Shown here piece after piece: positions 6,323 to 7,266 of a stretch of 7,266 nt of DNA; the stretch's first letter is position 1; each line of letters opens with the position of its first letter. The DNA comes from DASSUW01 sp035706585 (GTDB lineage: Bacteria > Actinomycetota > Thermoleophilia > Solirubrobacterales > Solirubrobacteraceae), in NCBI GenBank assembly GCA_035706585.1, contig DASSUW010000241.1, positions 1 through 7,266 of the forward strand, read 5' to 3'. The notes under the pieces are model-generated. The model ran no database searches. It was given only the letters and a program-made list of their open reading frames with translations, and was not told where the DNA came from. The position numbers and the translations under genes are program-made.

Positions 6323-6967
6323 ATGAGCGGCTGCTGCTGCCAGGGCGTCGAGGAGGTGTTCGGCGAGAAGACGGCGCGGCACGACCTGCGCCGCTACCGC
6401 AAGCGCGGCCCGTCGCGGCAGACGCGCGTGCTGCTCGCCGCGATCCGGCGCGAGGGCGTCGAACGGGCGCGCGTGCTCGACATCGGCGGCGGCATCGGAG
6501 CGATCCAGCAGGAGCTGCTCGCTGCGGGCGCCGCGCACGCGACCGCGGTCGAGGCGTCGCCCGCGTTCCTGCGCGCGGCGCGCGACGAGGCAGCACGGCG
6601 CGGCACGACGGAGCGCGTCAGCTATTACGCGGGTGACTTCGTCGCGATCGCCGACGAGGTCGAGGCCGCCGACGTCGTGACGCTCGACCGCGTCATCTGC
6701 TGCTACCCGGACATGGAGTCGCTCGTCAGCCGGTCCGCTGACCGCGCCCGCCGCGTCTACGGGCTCGTCTATCCCCAGGACGCGTGGTGGGTGCGGCTCG
6801 GCATCCGCGCGAGCAACCTCGCGCTGCGGCTCGGGCGGCGCACGTTCCGCGCCCACGCGCACCGGACCGCCGCGGTCGACGCCGTCGCCCGTGCGCACGG
6901 CCTCGAGCCGGCGCTGCGGCGGCGCGTCGGGCCGATCTGGCAGGTCGCGCTGTACACCCGGCGATGA
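6323..6967 (+). CDS. Class I SAM-dependent methyltransferase with cysteine clusters
   Basis: 214 residues from ATG 6323. The Rossmann methyltransferase core is clear: motif I VLDIGGGIGAIQQELLAAGA (51-70) binds S-adenosylmethionine, E77 in AVEASPAFL is the acidic residue expected to contact the SAM ribose, YYAGDF (101-106) covers D105 of motif II, and ADVVTLDRVICCYPDM (116-131) is the motif IV strand. The N-terminal segment has CCC at residues 4-6 and a basic DLRRYRKRGP stretch. The only other cysteines are C126-C127. From memory, related actinobacterial proteins are sometimes labelled Mg-protoporphyrin O-methyltransferase-like, but nothing here indicates tetrapyrrole synthesis, so I leave the substrate open. 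It is cytoplasmic, with no signal or membrane span. The start follows a TAGGAT box; the end overlaps the next gene by ATGA (6964-6967), so the two are probably co-translated and may act in one pathway. Confidence 0.9.
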   Translation: MSGCCCQGVEEVFGEKTARHDLRRYRKRGPSRQTRVLLAAIRREGVERARVLDIGGGIGAIQQELLAAGAAHATAVEASPAFLRAARDEAARRGTTERVSYYAGDFVAIADEVEAADVVTLDRVICCYPDMESLVSRSADRARRVYGLVYPQDAWWVRLGIRASNLALRLGRRTFRAHAHRTAAVDAVARAHGLEPALRRRVGPIWQVALYTRR

Positions 6968-7266
6968 GCCGCGTCGCCGTCGTCGGCGCGGGGCTTGCGG
7001 GCCTCGCCGCCGCCGAGGCGCTGCTGCGCGGCGGCCACGACGTGGTCGTCTTGGAGGCGCGCGACCGTGTGGGTGGGCGCGTCTGGTCGCGCACGCTGCC
7101 GAGCGGCGCCGTCGTCGAGATGGGCGCCGAGTTCATCCTGCCGGGGAACACGATCGTGGAGCAGACCGCCCGGCGGCTGGGACTCGGCCTGTGGGAGAAG
7201 GGCATGGCGTACGGGCGGCGCGAGCCGCGCGGTGCGGAGCCGGTGAGCGAGGAGGAGCTGCGCGCC
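6964..7266 (+). CDS. FAD-dependent amine oxidase/NAD(P)-binding Rossmann protein, N-terminal part
   Basis: The first 101 residues of a gene that continues past the window edge with no stop. It starts at ATG 6964 in a 4-base overlap with the methyltransferase. The opening is a classic FAD-binding dinucleotide fold: VAVVGAGLAGLAAAEALLRG with GxGxxG at residues 8-13, the ribose-binding acidic residue E31 in VVVLEARDRVGGRV, and the GGR of flavin monoamine oxidases at 37-39, followed by VVEMGAEFILPGNT where MAO-type enzymes have their conserved glycine-rich loop. This places it in the flavin amine oxidase/phytoene desaturase superfamily, likely oxidising an amine or a C-C bond. The catalytic domain is outside the window, so the substrate cannot be judged. 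It has no secretion signal beyond the Rossmann strand. Confidence 0.88.
   Translation, partial: MSRVAVVGAGLAGLAAAEALLRGGHDVVVLEARDRVGGRVWSRTLPSGAVVEMGAEFILPGNTIVEQTARRLGLGLWEKGMAYGRREPRGAEPVSEEELRA

Noticed and set aside
6323..6967. Naming the methyltransferase Mg-protoporphyrin O-methyltransferase (BchM)
   Set aside because: Only general fold similarity is apparent and no chlorophyll or tetrapyrrole genes are nearby.

Overview
This is a high-GC, densely packed window in which every gene is on the + strand. It looks like an actinobacterial chromosome, most plausibly a Solirubrobacterales/Thermoleophilia-type soil organism. That placement rests on GC-saturated third codon positions, GTG starts, gene overlaps of 1 to 4 bases, the protein families present, and two possible leaderless starts with a TANNNT -10 box 6-7 bases upstream. 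It is inferred from composition and style, since the window has no rRNA or marker gene.

Layout: (1) 2-1144 is the C-terminal part of a large LuxR-type (LAL/MalT-like) regulator, with TPR-like helices followed by a LuxR helix-turn-helix. (2) 1178-1384 is a small conserved protein of unknown function, overlapping (3) 1384-3480, an RND-superfamily MMPL transporter. (4) 3509-3958 is a small acidic exported or membrane-anchored helical protein, overlapping (5) 3955-5403, a 14-TM-type MFS (DHA2/EmrB-QacA) drug exporter. (6) 5414-6313 is an SMP-30/gluconolactonase-like beta-propeller enzyme. (7) 6323-6967 is a class I SAM-dependent methyltransferase with two cysteine clusters, overlapping by four bases (8) 6964-7266, the N-terminal part of an FAD-dependent amine oxidase-like protein that runs off the window.

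Genes 2 to 5 look like one efflux operon: two unrelated pumps, an exported small protein between them and a small cytoplasmic protein coupled to the first pump. The LuxR regulator is a reasonable candidate controller. Genes 6 to 8 look metabolic. Although only 10 and 9 bases separate genes 5/6 and 6/7, both gaps hold a -10-like hexamer whose first three bases are the stop codon of the gene before, so genes 6 and 7 may start their own, possibly leaderless, transcripts. A strong perfect hairpin lies just inside gene 6.

I found no RNA gene, mobile element, CRISPR array or terminator with a U-tract, and no non-coding stretch longer than about 35 bases. No clearly new defence or biosynthetic system is visible. 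The most interesting points are the two unstudied small proteins wired to the pumps, the stop-codon/-10 overlaps, the intragenic hairpin and the cysteine pattern of the methyltransferase.
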